8,496 nucleotides of DNA from NCBI GenBank assembly GCA_003527165.1, contig DPSI01000486.1, forward strand, positions 1 to 8,496, read 5' to 3'. The notes below the pieces were generated by a model that was not told the DNA's origin, did not search any database, and saw only the letters and a list, made by a program, of their open reading frames with translations. Shown here one piece after another: positions 1 to 7,195 of this stretch. Position 1 is the first letter of the stretch; each line of letters begins with the position of its first letter. Origin of the DNA: Pseudomonas sp. (GTDB taxonomy: Bacteria; Pseudomonadota; Gammaproteobacteria; Pseudomonadales; Pseudomonadaceae). Position numbers and translations under genes: made by a program.

Positions 1-893
1 AGCGTACCCAGTTGCGGATGCACGGCCTCGTGACCGCCCTCCTCACTGCCAATGGCATAAGGGCTGCCCGGATCGTTGGGGCCGGCCTCCAGCGTATTGT
101 TTCGGCCTTTGCGGTGCTGCCGCCCGATGGGGTGGATAGGCGTGAAATAGAGCACGTCGAAGCCCATGTCGCGAATCGATGGCAACCGTTTGTGCACATC
201 GCGGAAGGTGCCGTGGCGATTCGGATCGTCGGTTTCCGAGCGTGGAAACAATTCATACCAACTGGCGAACTGCGCCAGCGGTCGTTCGACCTCGAGGGGG
301 AACACCGGGCTCTGACTGCAATGCTCACGTGGGTCGGCATCGGCCATGGCAGCGGCGGTCTCGTCGGCGAGCATCACCGAAACGCGTTCGTCGTCCAGAT
401 GCGCCGTACTCAGGCGGTGCAACAGGTCTTCAATGATGGCTTTGGTTTCGCCCTGGGCACGGCCGCTCGCCCGCTCCAATAACAGACGGCCCTCTTCCAA
501 CTCCAAATGAACCGGCACACCGGCGGCATGTTTTTTCGACAGCTCGTAACGGTAGGTCTCGTACACGTCCCACCAGGCTTCGATCATGAATTCGTGTCCC
601 GCGACCTGCGTCGGGGTGAAATGCCCTTCCCAACTGTCGTTGCTGAGCAGCTTGAGTCGCGCACGGCGCCAGGTGGTTTCCTCCTTGGTCCGCCAGCAAA
701 TCGCGGCGGCAAGCTGGTCATGGCCGTCGGCGAAGATCTTGCTGGTGACGTTCACGGGGTGACCGATGATGGCTTTGGCAGCGAAACGACCACCGTCGAG
801 CACCGGCTCGGTCGACTCGATGGCGATGCGCGGCATCATCAATGCTTGTTCCAGTCGGGGGTGAATCGTTGCGTGGGGCTGTGCATCGTTCAT
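1..893 (-). CDS. glgE: GlgE, alpha-1,4-glucan:maltose-1-phosphate maltosyltransferase, N-terminal 297 codons (3' end outside window)
   Basis: GlgE transfers maltose from maltose-1-phosphate to the non-reducing end of alpha-1,4-glucans in the cytoplasm, linking trehalose metabolism to glycogen-like glucan. The frame is open from ATG at 893 to the left edge with no stop, giving 297 residues of a family usually about 660-670 long, so it is cut by the window and not broken. Residues about 20-130 fit the N-terminal beta-sandwich (DUF3416-type) domain, with an EAWWDVYETYRYE block near 105-117. Residues about 208 onward begin the GH13 barrel: WYELFPRSE (212-220), then FDVLYFTPIHPIG (245-257) and RKGRNNT (261-267), which are typical of GlgE. 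The start is supported by AGGAG eight bases upstream. In pseudomonads glgE usually heads an operon with treS and glgB, which would lie beyond the left edge (known context, not seen here). Family assignment is by remembered motifs. Confidence 0.93.
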   Translation of the reverse strand, partial: MNDAQPHATIHPRLEQALMMPRIAIESTEPVLDGGRFAAKAIIGHPVNVTSKIFADGHDQLAAAICWRTKEETTWRRARLKLLSNDSWEGHFTPTQVAGHEFMIEAWWDVYETYRYELSKKHAAGVPVHLELEEGRLLLERASGRAQGETKAIIEDLLHRLSTAHLDDERVSVMLADETAAAMADADPREHCSQSPVFPLEVERPLAQFASWYELFPRSETDDPNRHGTFRDVHKRLPSIRDMGFDVLYFTPIHPIGRQHRKGRNNTLEAGPNDPGSPYAIGSEEGGHEAVHPQLGT

Positions 894-1012
894 CGAACGG
901 GCTCCTGGCCTAAATCGTTGCAATACGGCAACCCGAGCGCTACGGAGCGGAACCGTCCGGGCTGGATTTGCCGGTCAAAAACCGCTCTGCAGGCTTTCAC
1001 GGGCTCTGTTCT

Positions 1013-1040
1013 TCCGAACCAAGGGAGGCTGTAAAAGTTC
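1013..1040 (-). promoter_or_regulatory. Candidate AlgU/sigma-E-type promoter for glgE
   Basis: On the minus strand GAACTT (1040-1035) is followed after 17 bases by TCGGA (1017-1013). The consensus for AlgU (the Pseudomonas sigma-E) is GAACTT with 16-17 bases to TCTGA, so the -35 is perfect and the -10 has one mismatch. It points to glgE and would give a leader of roughly 110 bases. Trehalose/glucan genes of pseudomonads are known to respond to osmotic stress and AlgU, which makes the match sensible. It is a motif match only. Confidence 0.4.
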
Positions 1041-1139
1041 AGCAGTACAGACCGCTAGGGTGCAGCTGCGCACCGCTATACGACGGACGTCGGACACCAG
1101 GTTGAGGTGAGGAAGAAGGGACCTGTGATCAAGCGGGAA

Positions 1140-1179
1140 GCCGGACGCAGAAGACGCTATCGGTGCGCTTGCGTCCGGC
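1140..1179. repeat. Perfect 10-bp inverted repeat with 20-nt spacer, REP-like hairpin
   Basis: GCCGGACGCA at 1140-1149 is matched exactly by its reverse complement TGCGTCCGGC at 1170-1179. The spacer can pair further: AAG (1151-1153) with CTT, and CGC with GCG, leaving a short TATCGGT loop. No T-run follows on either strand, so an intrinsic terminator is unlikely. Size, GC content and intergenic position resemble the REP-type extragenic palindromes common in pseudomonads, but only one copy is present in the window, so a repeat family cannot be shown here. It could also be a regulatory structure in the leader of the small gene at 1230. Confidence 0.55.
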
Positions 1180-1229
1180 CCGCCATGAGCTATTCCTGAT
1201 CATGAATGTTCCGACTGATGGAGACCGCC

Positions 1230-1394
1230 ATGACTCCGCATGCCCGCCCCGATGTGCCCCAACCCGATCCGGTCATGCACGACAAGCCGGGTGATCTGCC
1301 CCAGGTACCCTGCCCGGACGATCTCGACGACTACAAGCCCGGCACGCCATATGGAGGCCAGGCGGTAGCCGACGAGGAGCCCGAGCCCACCTGA
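1230..1394 (+). CDS. Small proline- and acid-rich protein of unknown function (54 aa)
   Basis: I do not recognise this protein. The start at 1230 is chosen because GGAG (1220-1223) lies six bases ahead of it; an in-frame ATG at 1206 lacks such a site. The 54 residues include 13 prolines and 12 Asp/Glu against three Arg/Lys, with a single cysteine (Cys28) in PCPDDLDDY, so it is acidic and probably disordered. There is no signal peptide or membrane segment. Small Pro/Asp-rich proteins of this kind are often annotated as hypothetical in Pseudomonas. It is divergent from glgE and converges with fdhE, its TGA lying four bases from the fdhE stop. A plausible ribosome site and a coding-like composition support it, but it could still be spurious. 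Confidence 0.55.
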   Translation: MTPHARPDVPQPDPVMHDKPGDLPQVPCPDDLDDYKPGTPYGGQAVADEEPEPT

Positions 1395-1398
1395 GTGG

Positions 1399-2325
1399 CT
1401 AGTCTCCAGCGATCAGTAAGGGGTTGTAGCCACTTCGCGCGTACTCGTCCTGCTCGGCCAGCAGCAAGTCCAGCGCCAGGCTGGCAAGGTCGTCGGCCAC
1501 CGGATCGGCGCGTCCGTGAAGTTCGCGCTGCATGATCTTCAGATAGCTATGGCACTCGTTACAGGCTTCCGCCTGGACCGGCAGGAACGGCTTGCCCTGA
1601 TCATCATCGAGGCTCAAATAGAGCAGCTTGCCGCCGCTGTCGCAGACACTGCATTTGATGCGTTCCAGATGCCATTCGGTCGCACAGAGGGAACAGTGTA
1701 GATAGCGCACACCACTGCGATGGCGCTCGTTGTGTACAACGCTGGCCACGGGAGCAGCCCCGCAACAGGGGCAAAGCGCCCGTGCCTCCCCGGTGGGGCG
1801 CGCCGGCACGCTGGGCAGGCCGATGGCCAGGCGCATCCAGGTCACCTGCAATGCCGTGGCTACCAACGGCAGCAAGGCACGAGTCTTCGCGTCGCCAGGG
1901 CGCATCTCGAATATGTCATCCGCCAGTCCATCGAGCTCGTCGGCGGACATCTCGCGCAGCGCGGCGAGCAACGGCCGTTGACGCTCGCCCACGTGCAGCT
2001 CCACGGCATCGAGAATGGCAAGCAGGTCCTGCTGCCAGTGCACGTCTCGCCGTAGCGCCTGGAAACCCAGCGGCGGCATGCCATGTTTCAGCGCCTGATC
2101 GAACGCATCTGGGGCCGGCCGCCAAGCCGGCTCGCGCTCGGTCAAAACCTGATGCTGGGCCTGTACCAGGCGCGCCATGAAAGCAAGGAACTCGTCCAAC
2201 GAGGGCACTTGCATAACAAGCTCCCGCAGCCGGGTCGCCCGTTTACTGAAGACCTTGGCATCCGGCAACACCACATGAGGTGCCTCCATGATTCCGGAAG
2301 GTGCGCTTCCATACGAATGCTTCAC
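1399..2325 (-). CDS. fdhE: FdhE, formate dehydrogenase maturation/accessory protein
   Basis: FdhE is a cytoplasmic rubredoxin-like accessory protein needed for activity of the respiratory formate dehydrogenases; it binds the catalytic subunit before Tat export. From the chosen GTG start it has 308 residues, close to the 309 of E. coli FdhE. Four CxxC pairs that bind iron are present: CPCC (185/188), CSLC (211/214), CSVC (225/228) and CNEC (255/258). Family blocks RYLHCSLCATEWH (207-219) and VADDLASLALD (276-286) are clear. GTG at 2325 is preferred because AAGGAG (2336-2331) sits five bases upstream. An ATG at 2340 would overlap the fdnI stop as ATGA but has a weaker site (AGGA about 11 bases away) and would add five residues. 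An open frame extends to 2421 inside fdnI but is not needed. It is the last gene of the fdn operon, and selA/selB do not follow it. Confidence 0.95.
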   Translation of the reverse strand: MKHSYGSAPSGIMEAPHVVLPDAKVFSKRATRLRELVMQVPSLDEFLAFMARLVQAQHQVLTEREPAWRPAPDAFDQALKHGMPPLGFQALRRDVHWQQDLLAILDAVELHVGERQRPLLAALREMSADELDGLADDIFEMRPGDAKTRALLPLVATALQVTWMRLAIGLPSVPARPTGEARALCPCCGAAPVASVVHNERHRSGVRYLHCSLCATEWHLERIKCSVCDSGGKLLYLSLDDDQGKPFLPVQAEACNECHSYLKIMQRELHGRADPVADDLASLALDLLLAEQDEYARSGYNPLLIAGD

Positions 2326-2330
2326 TGCTT

Positions 2331-2336
2331 CTCCTT
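2331..2336 (-). promoter_or_regulatory. Ribosome binding site that decides the fdhE start
   Basis: AAGGAG on the minus strand, five bases before GTG at 2325. It starts directly after the fdnI stop codon (TGA at 2339-2337), so translation of fdnI should deliver ribosomes to it. This favours a GTG start over the overlapping ATG at 2340. Confidence 0.6.
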
Positions 2337-3026
2337 TCATCGGCGACGATCCTGAACTTCGCTGTTTGGCGCGGCGCTTTCGGTATCGGATTTTTTGTTG
2401 CGCATGATGTCCTCGTACCACAACCCGTGATGGTGCCGTGCCCAGGCGTGGCTGACACGGCCCTGCGTCATGGCCCGCACCGAGCCTTTGACCCAGATGG
2501 CCGAGTAGATATGAATGACCAGGGTGATGATCGCGATGAAGGCTGCAATCGCATGGATCATCACCGCCCAGCGCAGGGCCCAGATCGGCATGTCATCGGC
2601 AATCCACGGGCGCCAAAGCACTATCCCGGTAATCAGCAGTACTGGCACGGTGGCGAGGAAGATCCAGTAGACCAGTTTCTGCCCGGCGTTGTTCTTGCCC
2701 ACCGGGGGCAAGCGCTCGTCGCGGTTGCTCAGTACATCGCGGATCTGCCTGGCCCATTGCACGTCGTGTCGTCGGATCAGGTTATCGCCGAAGAAGCGTA
2801 CCGCCTGGATGATGAAGAACAACGACATGAACACCCCGATATAGGGGTGCACGATTCGCGTCGGCTCCGGACCACCAAACAACGTGGTAAGCCCGAAGAA
2901 GGCCGGGTAGAACAGCGCGAGGCCGCTCAGCGTAAGCAGCACGAAGGCGATCGCGATGAGCCAGTGATTGACCCGCGTCCACCAGCCGTAGCGGAGGATG
3001 CCGTGCTTGACGTTGGAATGGCTCAT
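2337..3026 (-). CDS. fdnI: Formate dehydrogenase-N/O gamma subunit, cytochrome b556
   Basis: This 229-residue inner-membrane subunit carries two b haems and passes electrons from the iron-sulphur subunit to quinone. Four hydrophobic segments are visible at roughly 21-42, 60-80, 118-139 and 153-176. Histidines H21 (VNHW), H60 (VHPYIG), H158 (MIHAIA) and H172 (VIHIY) match the E. coli FdnI haem ligands H18, H57, H155 and H169 with a constant offset of three, a strong sign of a complete, functional protein. The C-terminus is hydrophilic and basic. The start overlaps the fdnH stop as ATGA, and GGGGAGGA (3040-3033) is a good ribosome site. The N and O isoenzymes cannot be told apart here, so fdoI is an equal name. 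Confidence 0.97.
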   Translation of the reverse strand: MSHSNVKHGILRYGWWTRVNHWLIAIAFVLLTLSGLALFYPAFFGLTTLFGGPEPTRIVHPYIGVFMSLFFIIQAVRFFGDNLIRRHDVQWARQIRDVLSNRDERLPPVGKNNAGQKLVYWIFLATVPVLLITGIVLWRPWIADDMPIWALRWAVMIHAIAAFIAIITLVIHIYSAIWVKGSVRAMTQGRVSHAWARHHHGLWYEDIMRNKKSDTESAAPNSEVQDRRR

Positions 3027-3958
3027 AAGTGGTCCTCCCCACGGCGATCAAGCTCCCGATCAGCCGCAGCCAACTCGGGATCCGGATCGTCTTCAGGCTC
3101 TTCCTTCGGTCCCTTCATCACGTAGTGGAAGAACCCGGCCAGCACCGACACGCCCAGCGCCACGGACATGATCGGTTTGGTCACGCCTTTCCACAGCTCC
3201 ACCGTCGGACTGATATGCGGGTCTTTGGGCAGACCGCTGTAGATCTCCGGCTTATCCGCGTGCTGCAGCACATACACTACGTGCGTGCCGCCAACGCCCG
3301 GTGGATCGTAGATGCCAGCGTTCTCGTAGCCCCGTCCCTTCAGATGCTCGACCCGATGGGCACCGTAGTCGAGCATGTCGTCCTTGGTGCCGAACATGAT
3401 GGCCGAGGTCGGGCAGCTCTTCACGCAGGCGGGCTCCAGCCCGTGGTAGACCCGGTCGGAACACAACGTGCACTTGTAGGCCTTGTTATCCTTTTTCGAG
3501 ATGCGCGGAATGTCGAAGGGACATCCCGCCACGCAATAACCGCAACCGATGCAGTGCTCGGAATTGAAATCGACAATGCCGTTGGCGTACTGCACGATGG
3601 CGCCCGGGGACGGACAGGCCTTTAGGCAACCCGGCTCGGCGCAGTGCATGCAATTGTCCTTACGGATCAGCCATTCGAGGTTGCCCTGCTCGTCCTCATA
3701 TTCGCTGAAGCGCATGACTTCGAAGGATTCCGGCGTCAGGTCCTGGGGATTGTTGTAGGTCCCGTCGCATTCGCCGACTTCATCGCGTAGATCGTTCCAC
3801 TCCGAACAGGCGACCTGGCAAGCCTTGCAGCCGATGCAGACCGACACGTCGATCAGTTTCGTGACCTTATCCACACCCCCGTGCCGCACCTGCGGTGAGG
3901 GCGTGGTGGTCGCCGAACGGGCGATGATGTTTTGCAGATTGATCTGGTCACCACGCAT
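3023..3958 (-). CDS. fdnH: Formate dehydrogenase-N/O beta subunit, 4x[4Fe-4S] electron transfer protein
   Basis: This 311-residue ferredoxin-like subunit relays electrons from the molybdenum site to the cytochrome b. Sixteen cysteines in four groups bind four [4Fe-4S] clusters: 41/44/47/51 ([11 protein letters not shown]), 103/106/111/115, 136/139/142/146 ([11 protein letters not shown]) and 163/166/178/182. A single C-terminal membrane helix spans about 262-281 and is followed by an acidic tail rich in Asp/Glu, somewhat longer than in E. coli FdnH (294 residues). It lacks its own Tat signal and is exported with the alpha subunit (known for the family). The start overlaps the fdnG stop by one base (TGATG), with GGAGGAG (3972-3966) seven bases ahead. 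Also called fdoH or fdxH. Confidence 0.97.
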   Translation of the reverse strand: MRGDQINLQNIIARSATTTPSPQVRHGGVDKVTKLIDVSVCIGCKACQVACSEWNDLRDEVGECDGTYNNPQDLTPESFEVMRFSEYEDEQGNLEWLIRKDNCMHCAEPGCLKACPSPGAIVQYANGIVDFNSEHCIGCGYCVAGCPFDIPRISKKDNKAYKCTLCSDRVYHGLEPACVKSCPTSAIMFGTKDDMLDYGAHRVEHLKGRGYENAGIYDPPGVGGTHVVYVLQHADKPEIYSGLPKDPHISPTVELWKGVTKPIMSVALGVSVLAGFFHYVMKGPKEEPEDDPDPELAAADRELDRRGEDHL

Positions 3959-6900
3959 CAGACGGCTCCTCCAATCTTCTCCACATTCACCAGAAACGAC
4001 TTGAATTCCGGTGTCTGTGTGTTTCCGTCACCCACGAATGGGGTAAGGGTGTTGGTGAGGTGCGCCTTCTTCGCCACACCCTTGAAGCCCCAATGGATGG
4101 GGATACCGATCTGGTGCACGGTACGGCCATCGATCTGCAGCGGAACCAGCCGCTTGGTTACCACCGCGACTGCGGTGATAAAGCCCCGCTTGGAGGTCAC
4201 CCGTACCCGATCGCCCGCAGCGATACCCAGCTCTTCGGCAAGCACGGCGCTCATCTCGATGAACTTCTCCGGCTGCGCGATCGCATTGAGCCGCGCATGC
4301 GTCGTCCAGTAATGGAAATGTTCGGTCAGGCGATACGTCGTGGCCGCATAAGGGAAGTCCTTGTTGGAGCCGAACGAATCCCGATCCTGTTCGAAGACAC
4401 GTGCGATCGGATTGTTCAGCGCCAACGGATTGTTCGGGTTCATCGGGTTACGGTCGATGGGCGTTTCCATCGGTTCGTAGTGTTCCGGGAACGGCCCTTC
4501 GTTCAACCATTCCGAGGCGAAGAGATGCCCGGCCCCGGTCTGGGTGACGATGAACGGCCCCACCCCCTGCGACGGCGGCGATGTCAGTGGAAAGTCCGGA
4601 ACGTCCGCACCCGTCCAGCGCTCGCCATCCCACCAGACGAATGCCTTGTTGGGCGCCCATGGGGTGCCATCGGGCCGCGCCGAGGCGCGGTTGTAGAGTA
4701 GGCGCCGGTTCATCGGCCAGGCCCAGGCCCAACCCAGCGTATTACCGGTGTTGTAGGGGTCTGAGTTGTCGCGCCTGGCCATCATGTTGCCTTCTTCGGT
4801 CCAGGCACCGGAGTAGATCCAGCAACCGCAAGCGGTCGACCCGTCGTCGCGAAGCTCACTGAAGTCTTTCAACAGTTCGCCCTTGCGACGGACGATATTG
4901 CCCGCTTCGTCGGTCAGATCTACCAGCGCCCTGCCGTTGTATTCCTGAGCCAGCTCCGCCGCCCTGGGGAACCTTGGATCCTTGTAATTCCAGGAGAGAT
5001 TCAGAATCGGATCGGGGAACGCGCCACCCTCCTCTTGATACAGGTGTTTTATCCGTAACATGACCTCGCCGAGAATCTCGGTGTCGGTCATTGATTCACC
5101 AGGCCCCGGCGCCGCTTTCTCATGCCACTGAAGCCAGCGCGAGCTGTTGGTAATGGAGCCGTCGTCCTCGGCGAAGCAAGTGGTGGGCAGGCGGAAGACT
5201 TCGGTACCGATCTGCGACGGATCGACGTCGTGGTATTCGCTGAAATTCTTCCAGAATTCGCCGGTTTCCACCTTCAGCGGGTCCATCAGCACCAAGAATT
5301 TGAGCTTTGATAGCCCATCCATGACCTTGGCCTTGTTCGGGAACGCCGCCAGGATATTGAAACCCTGGCAAAAGGCTCCGGTCATCTTGCCCAGGGTCAT
5401 GTCGTTGATGGCGTAGAGCACATCGTAAATCGGCACAGACAGCTTCGGCAGCCAGTCGTAGCACCAGTCGTTCTCGGCCGTCGCTACATCGCCGTACCAG
5501 TCCTTCATCAGGCTGACGAAGAACCGTTCATAGAACTTCCAGTAAGAGACCTCGCCTTCCACCAGCGGCTGCTTGATCCGCGTCCTCATGTAATCGGCAT
5601 AGGTCTGCAGGTTCACCGACGGCAGGTTCAGGTAGCCGGGCAACAGGTTGGAAAGCAGACCGATGTCCGTCAGGCCCTGAATATTGGAGTGCCCACGCAA
5701 CGCGTTCACGCCGCCACCGGGCATGCCCATATTGCCGAGCAGGAGCTGCACCATCGCACCGCAACGGATCATCTGTGAACCGATGGTGTGCTGCGTCCAT
5801 CCCAGCGCGTAGAGGATGGTCATGGTCTTGTCCGGCGCCGAAGTCTGCGCCATGAGGTCCCAGATTTCCTGCACCTTATCCCGAGGCATTCCACAGACAT
5901 TCTCGACCTGCTCGATCGTGTAACGGCTGTAGTGCTCGCGCATCAGTTGGAACACGCAGCGCGGGTGCTCGAGACTCGGATCGGAGCGTGCGAAGCCGCG
6001 CTCGTCGAGTTCGAAATTCCAGGTCTCGCGGTCGTAGGTTCGGTCCTGTTCGTTATAACCAGTGAACAGCCCTTCATCGAAACCGAAGCCTTCGGCGACG
6101 ATCAGGCTGGCATCAGTGTATTCGCGGACGTACTCGTGAGCGTAACGGTCTGACTCGATCAGGTAGTTGATGAAACCGCCAAGGAACACAATGTCCGTGC
6201 CGGTACGGAGCCAAGCGTGATAATCCGCCACCGCCGTGGTGCGGTTGAAGCGCGGATCGATGGAAATCAGGATCGCATCGCTGCGTTGCTTGGCGTGCAT
6301 GACCCAGCGGAAGCCCACGGGATGCGCTTCAGCCGAATTGCCGCCCATCGACAGGATGACATTGGCGTTGGCAATGTCGACCCAGTGATTCGTCATGGCA
6401 CCGCGACCAAATGTTGGGGCAAGACCTGCCACCGTTGGTCCGTGTCAAACGCGCGCCTGGTTGTCCATTTGCAGGATGCCGAGCGCTCGGGTGATCTTCT
6501 GCGTAATGTTGGCCGTCTCGTTGGTGCAGGCCGAAGCCGCCACCATCGAGGTCGTCAACCAGCGGTTGACGAGCCGCCCCTGCTCGTCATGAGTCTCGAA
6601 ATTCTTGTCGCGATCATCCTTCATGTGCCGGGCGATGCGCGTGAAGGCCTCGTCCCAACTGATGCGCTTCCATTCGTTGGTGAACGGCTCGCGCACTTCC
6701 GGGTATTTGACCCGCGACTCGCTCTTGATGAAGTCGAGCACACCCGCTCCGCGTGGGCAGAGCGAACCGCGACTGACCGGATGATCCGGATCGCCCTCGA
6801 CGTGGTAGATGTCATCGACCACGTTGGCGGCACCATCACCACGCGAATAAAGCAACATGCCGCAACCTACCGAGCAGTAGGTACAGATGTTGCGGGCTAT

Positions 6901-7038
6901 CTTGGCGCCGGTCAGTTTGAAATGACGAATCGACGCAACGGCTTCATCAGGCGCAAACCCCATCATGGCCATGCTCGATGCGCCTACACCTGCCGCACCG
7001 AACTTGAGGAACTGTCGCCGGGATACTCGCACGGTCAT
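3958..7038 (-). CDS. fdnG: Formate dehydrogenase-N/O alpha subunit, selenocysteine- and molybdopterin-containing
   Basis: The catalytic subunit oxidises formate to CO2 at a Mo-bis-MGD centre in the periplasm. A conventional reading splits it at TGA 6447-6445, but the frame continues to 3958 and gives 1026 residues, close to the 1015 of E. coli FdnG. The flanking sequence NQARV-(U198)[17 protein letters not shown] is the family active site, where E. coli has Sec196 and the neighbouring catalytic His. Residues 1-35 are a Tat signal with SRRQFLK (6-12). A [4Fe-4S] site is formed by Cys52, 55, 59 and 94. The C-terminal molybdopterin-dinucleotide-binding domain lies at about 880-1010. ATG 7038 has AAGGAG six to seven bases upstream. 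It is the first gene of fdnGHI-fdhE. Production needs selA, selB, selC and selD, none of which is in the window. It could equally be named fdoG. Confidence 0.97.
6406..6447 (-). promoter_or_regulatory. Selenocysteine UGA codon with bacterial SECIS hairpin
   Basis: The TGA at 6447-6445 is followed at once by a foldable element. The lower stem pairs ACCAA (6439-6435) with TTGGT (6410-6406). The upper stem pairs GG (6433-6432) with CC (6417-6416), then leaves T6431 bulged, then pairs GGCA (6430-6427) with TGCC (6421-6418), with the loop GGTCT (6426-6422). A bulged U below a GGUC-containing apical loop is the recognition signature of SelB in E. coli fdhF/fdnG, and the distance from the UGA is similar. 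The fold was worked out by hand. Confidence 0.88.
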
Positions 7039-7195
7039 CGGTATCTCCTTTTACTTTTTATGTTCTAACCCACTGGTCCATCGACTGCAGCCGCTCTGGA
7101 ATGGTTCCTGCCGATCGATCGAGGGTTCGGCGCAAACTCGCTACGCTAGTTCAAGGCTAGCTGGAGTTTCAGCAATGGGAAGGCCACCTGTCGTA
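7039..7195 (-). other. Leader and promoter region of the fdn operon
   Basis: These 157 bases separate the end of the LigD-polymerase gene from fdnG, both read on the minus strand. They hold the fdnG ribosome site (AAGGAG within about 13 bases of the ATG), an A-rich stretch just upstream of it, a CGATCGATCG palindrome near 7113-7122, and a sigma-54-like motif at 7171-7186. No FNR/Anr box (TTGAT-N4-ATCAA) and no clear intrinsic terminator for the upstream gene were found. Confidence 0.5.
7171..7186 (-). promoter_or_regulatory. Candidate sigma-54 (RpoN) promoter for fdnGHI-fdhE
   Basis: On the minus strand TGGC (7186-7183) and TTGCT (7175-7171) are placed so that GG and GC are separated by exactly ten bases, as in the -24/-12 consensus TGGCAC-N5-TTGCW. 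Positions A and C of the -24 element are not matched. It starts ten bases after the stop of the LigD-polymerase gene and would give a leader of roughly 120 bases. Sigma-54 controls the hydrogenase-linked fdhF of E. coli but not fdnG there, so the functional expectation is only moderate. Confidence 0.33.

Larger units (their letters stand above)
894..1229. other. Intergenic region between divergent glgE and a small plus-strand gene
   Basis: No convincing gene is seen in these 336 bases. They hold the glgE ribosome binding site (AGGAG just left of 910), a candidate AlgU/sigma-E-type promoter directed at glgE (1013-1040), a short hairpin GGTGC/GCACC at 1059-1074 flanked by two copies of ACCGCTA, and a 10-bp perfect inverted repeat at 1140-1179. 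An open frame on the plus strand that enters from the left (507-1034) is antisense to glgE for most of its length and shows no protein-like features. Confidence 0.6.

Noticed and set aside
12..1034. Plus-strand open frames at 12-482 and 507-1034
   Set aside because: They are mostly antisense to glgE, whose frame is open throughout with clear family motifs. Neither has family-like features.
1384..1400. Hairpin spanning both convergent stop codons as a shared terminator
   Set aside because: CCAC-CTGA-GTGG can pair, extended by AG/CT with one bulged C, but the stem is short and no T-run follows on either strand. It is too weak to call.
2301..3625. Long plus-strand open frames at 2301-3125 and 3029-3625
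   Set aside because: They are antisense shadows of fdnI and fdnH in GC-rich DNA. The minus strand encodes proteins with exact haem and cysteine ligands.
3958..6432. A separate 824-residue formate dehydrogenase gene starting at GTG 6432
   Set aside because: It is the part of fdnG after the Sec codon. The TGA at 6447-6445 is in frame, in the conserved active site and followed by a SECIS hairpin, and there is no ribosome site at 6432.
7146..7162. GCTAG-N7-CTAGC inverted repeat downstream of the LigD-polymerase gene as a terminator or operator
   Set aside because: The stem has only five base pairs, there is no T-run, and part of it comes from the self-complementary GCTAGC. Chance is likely.
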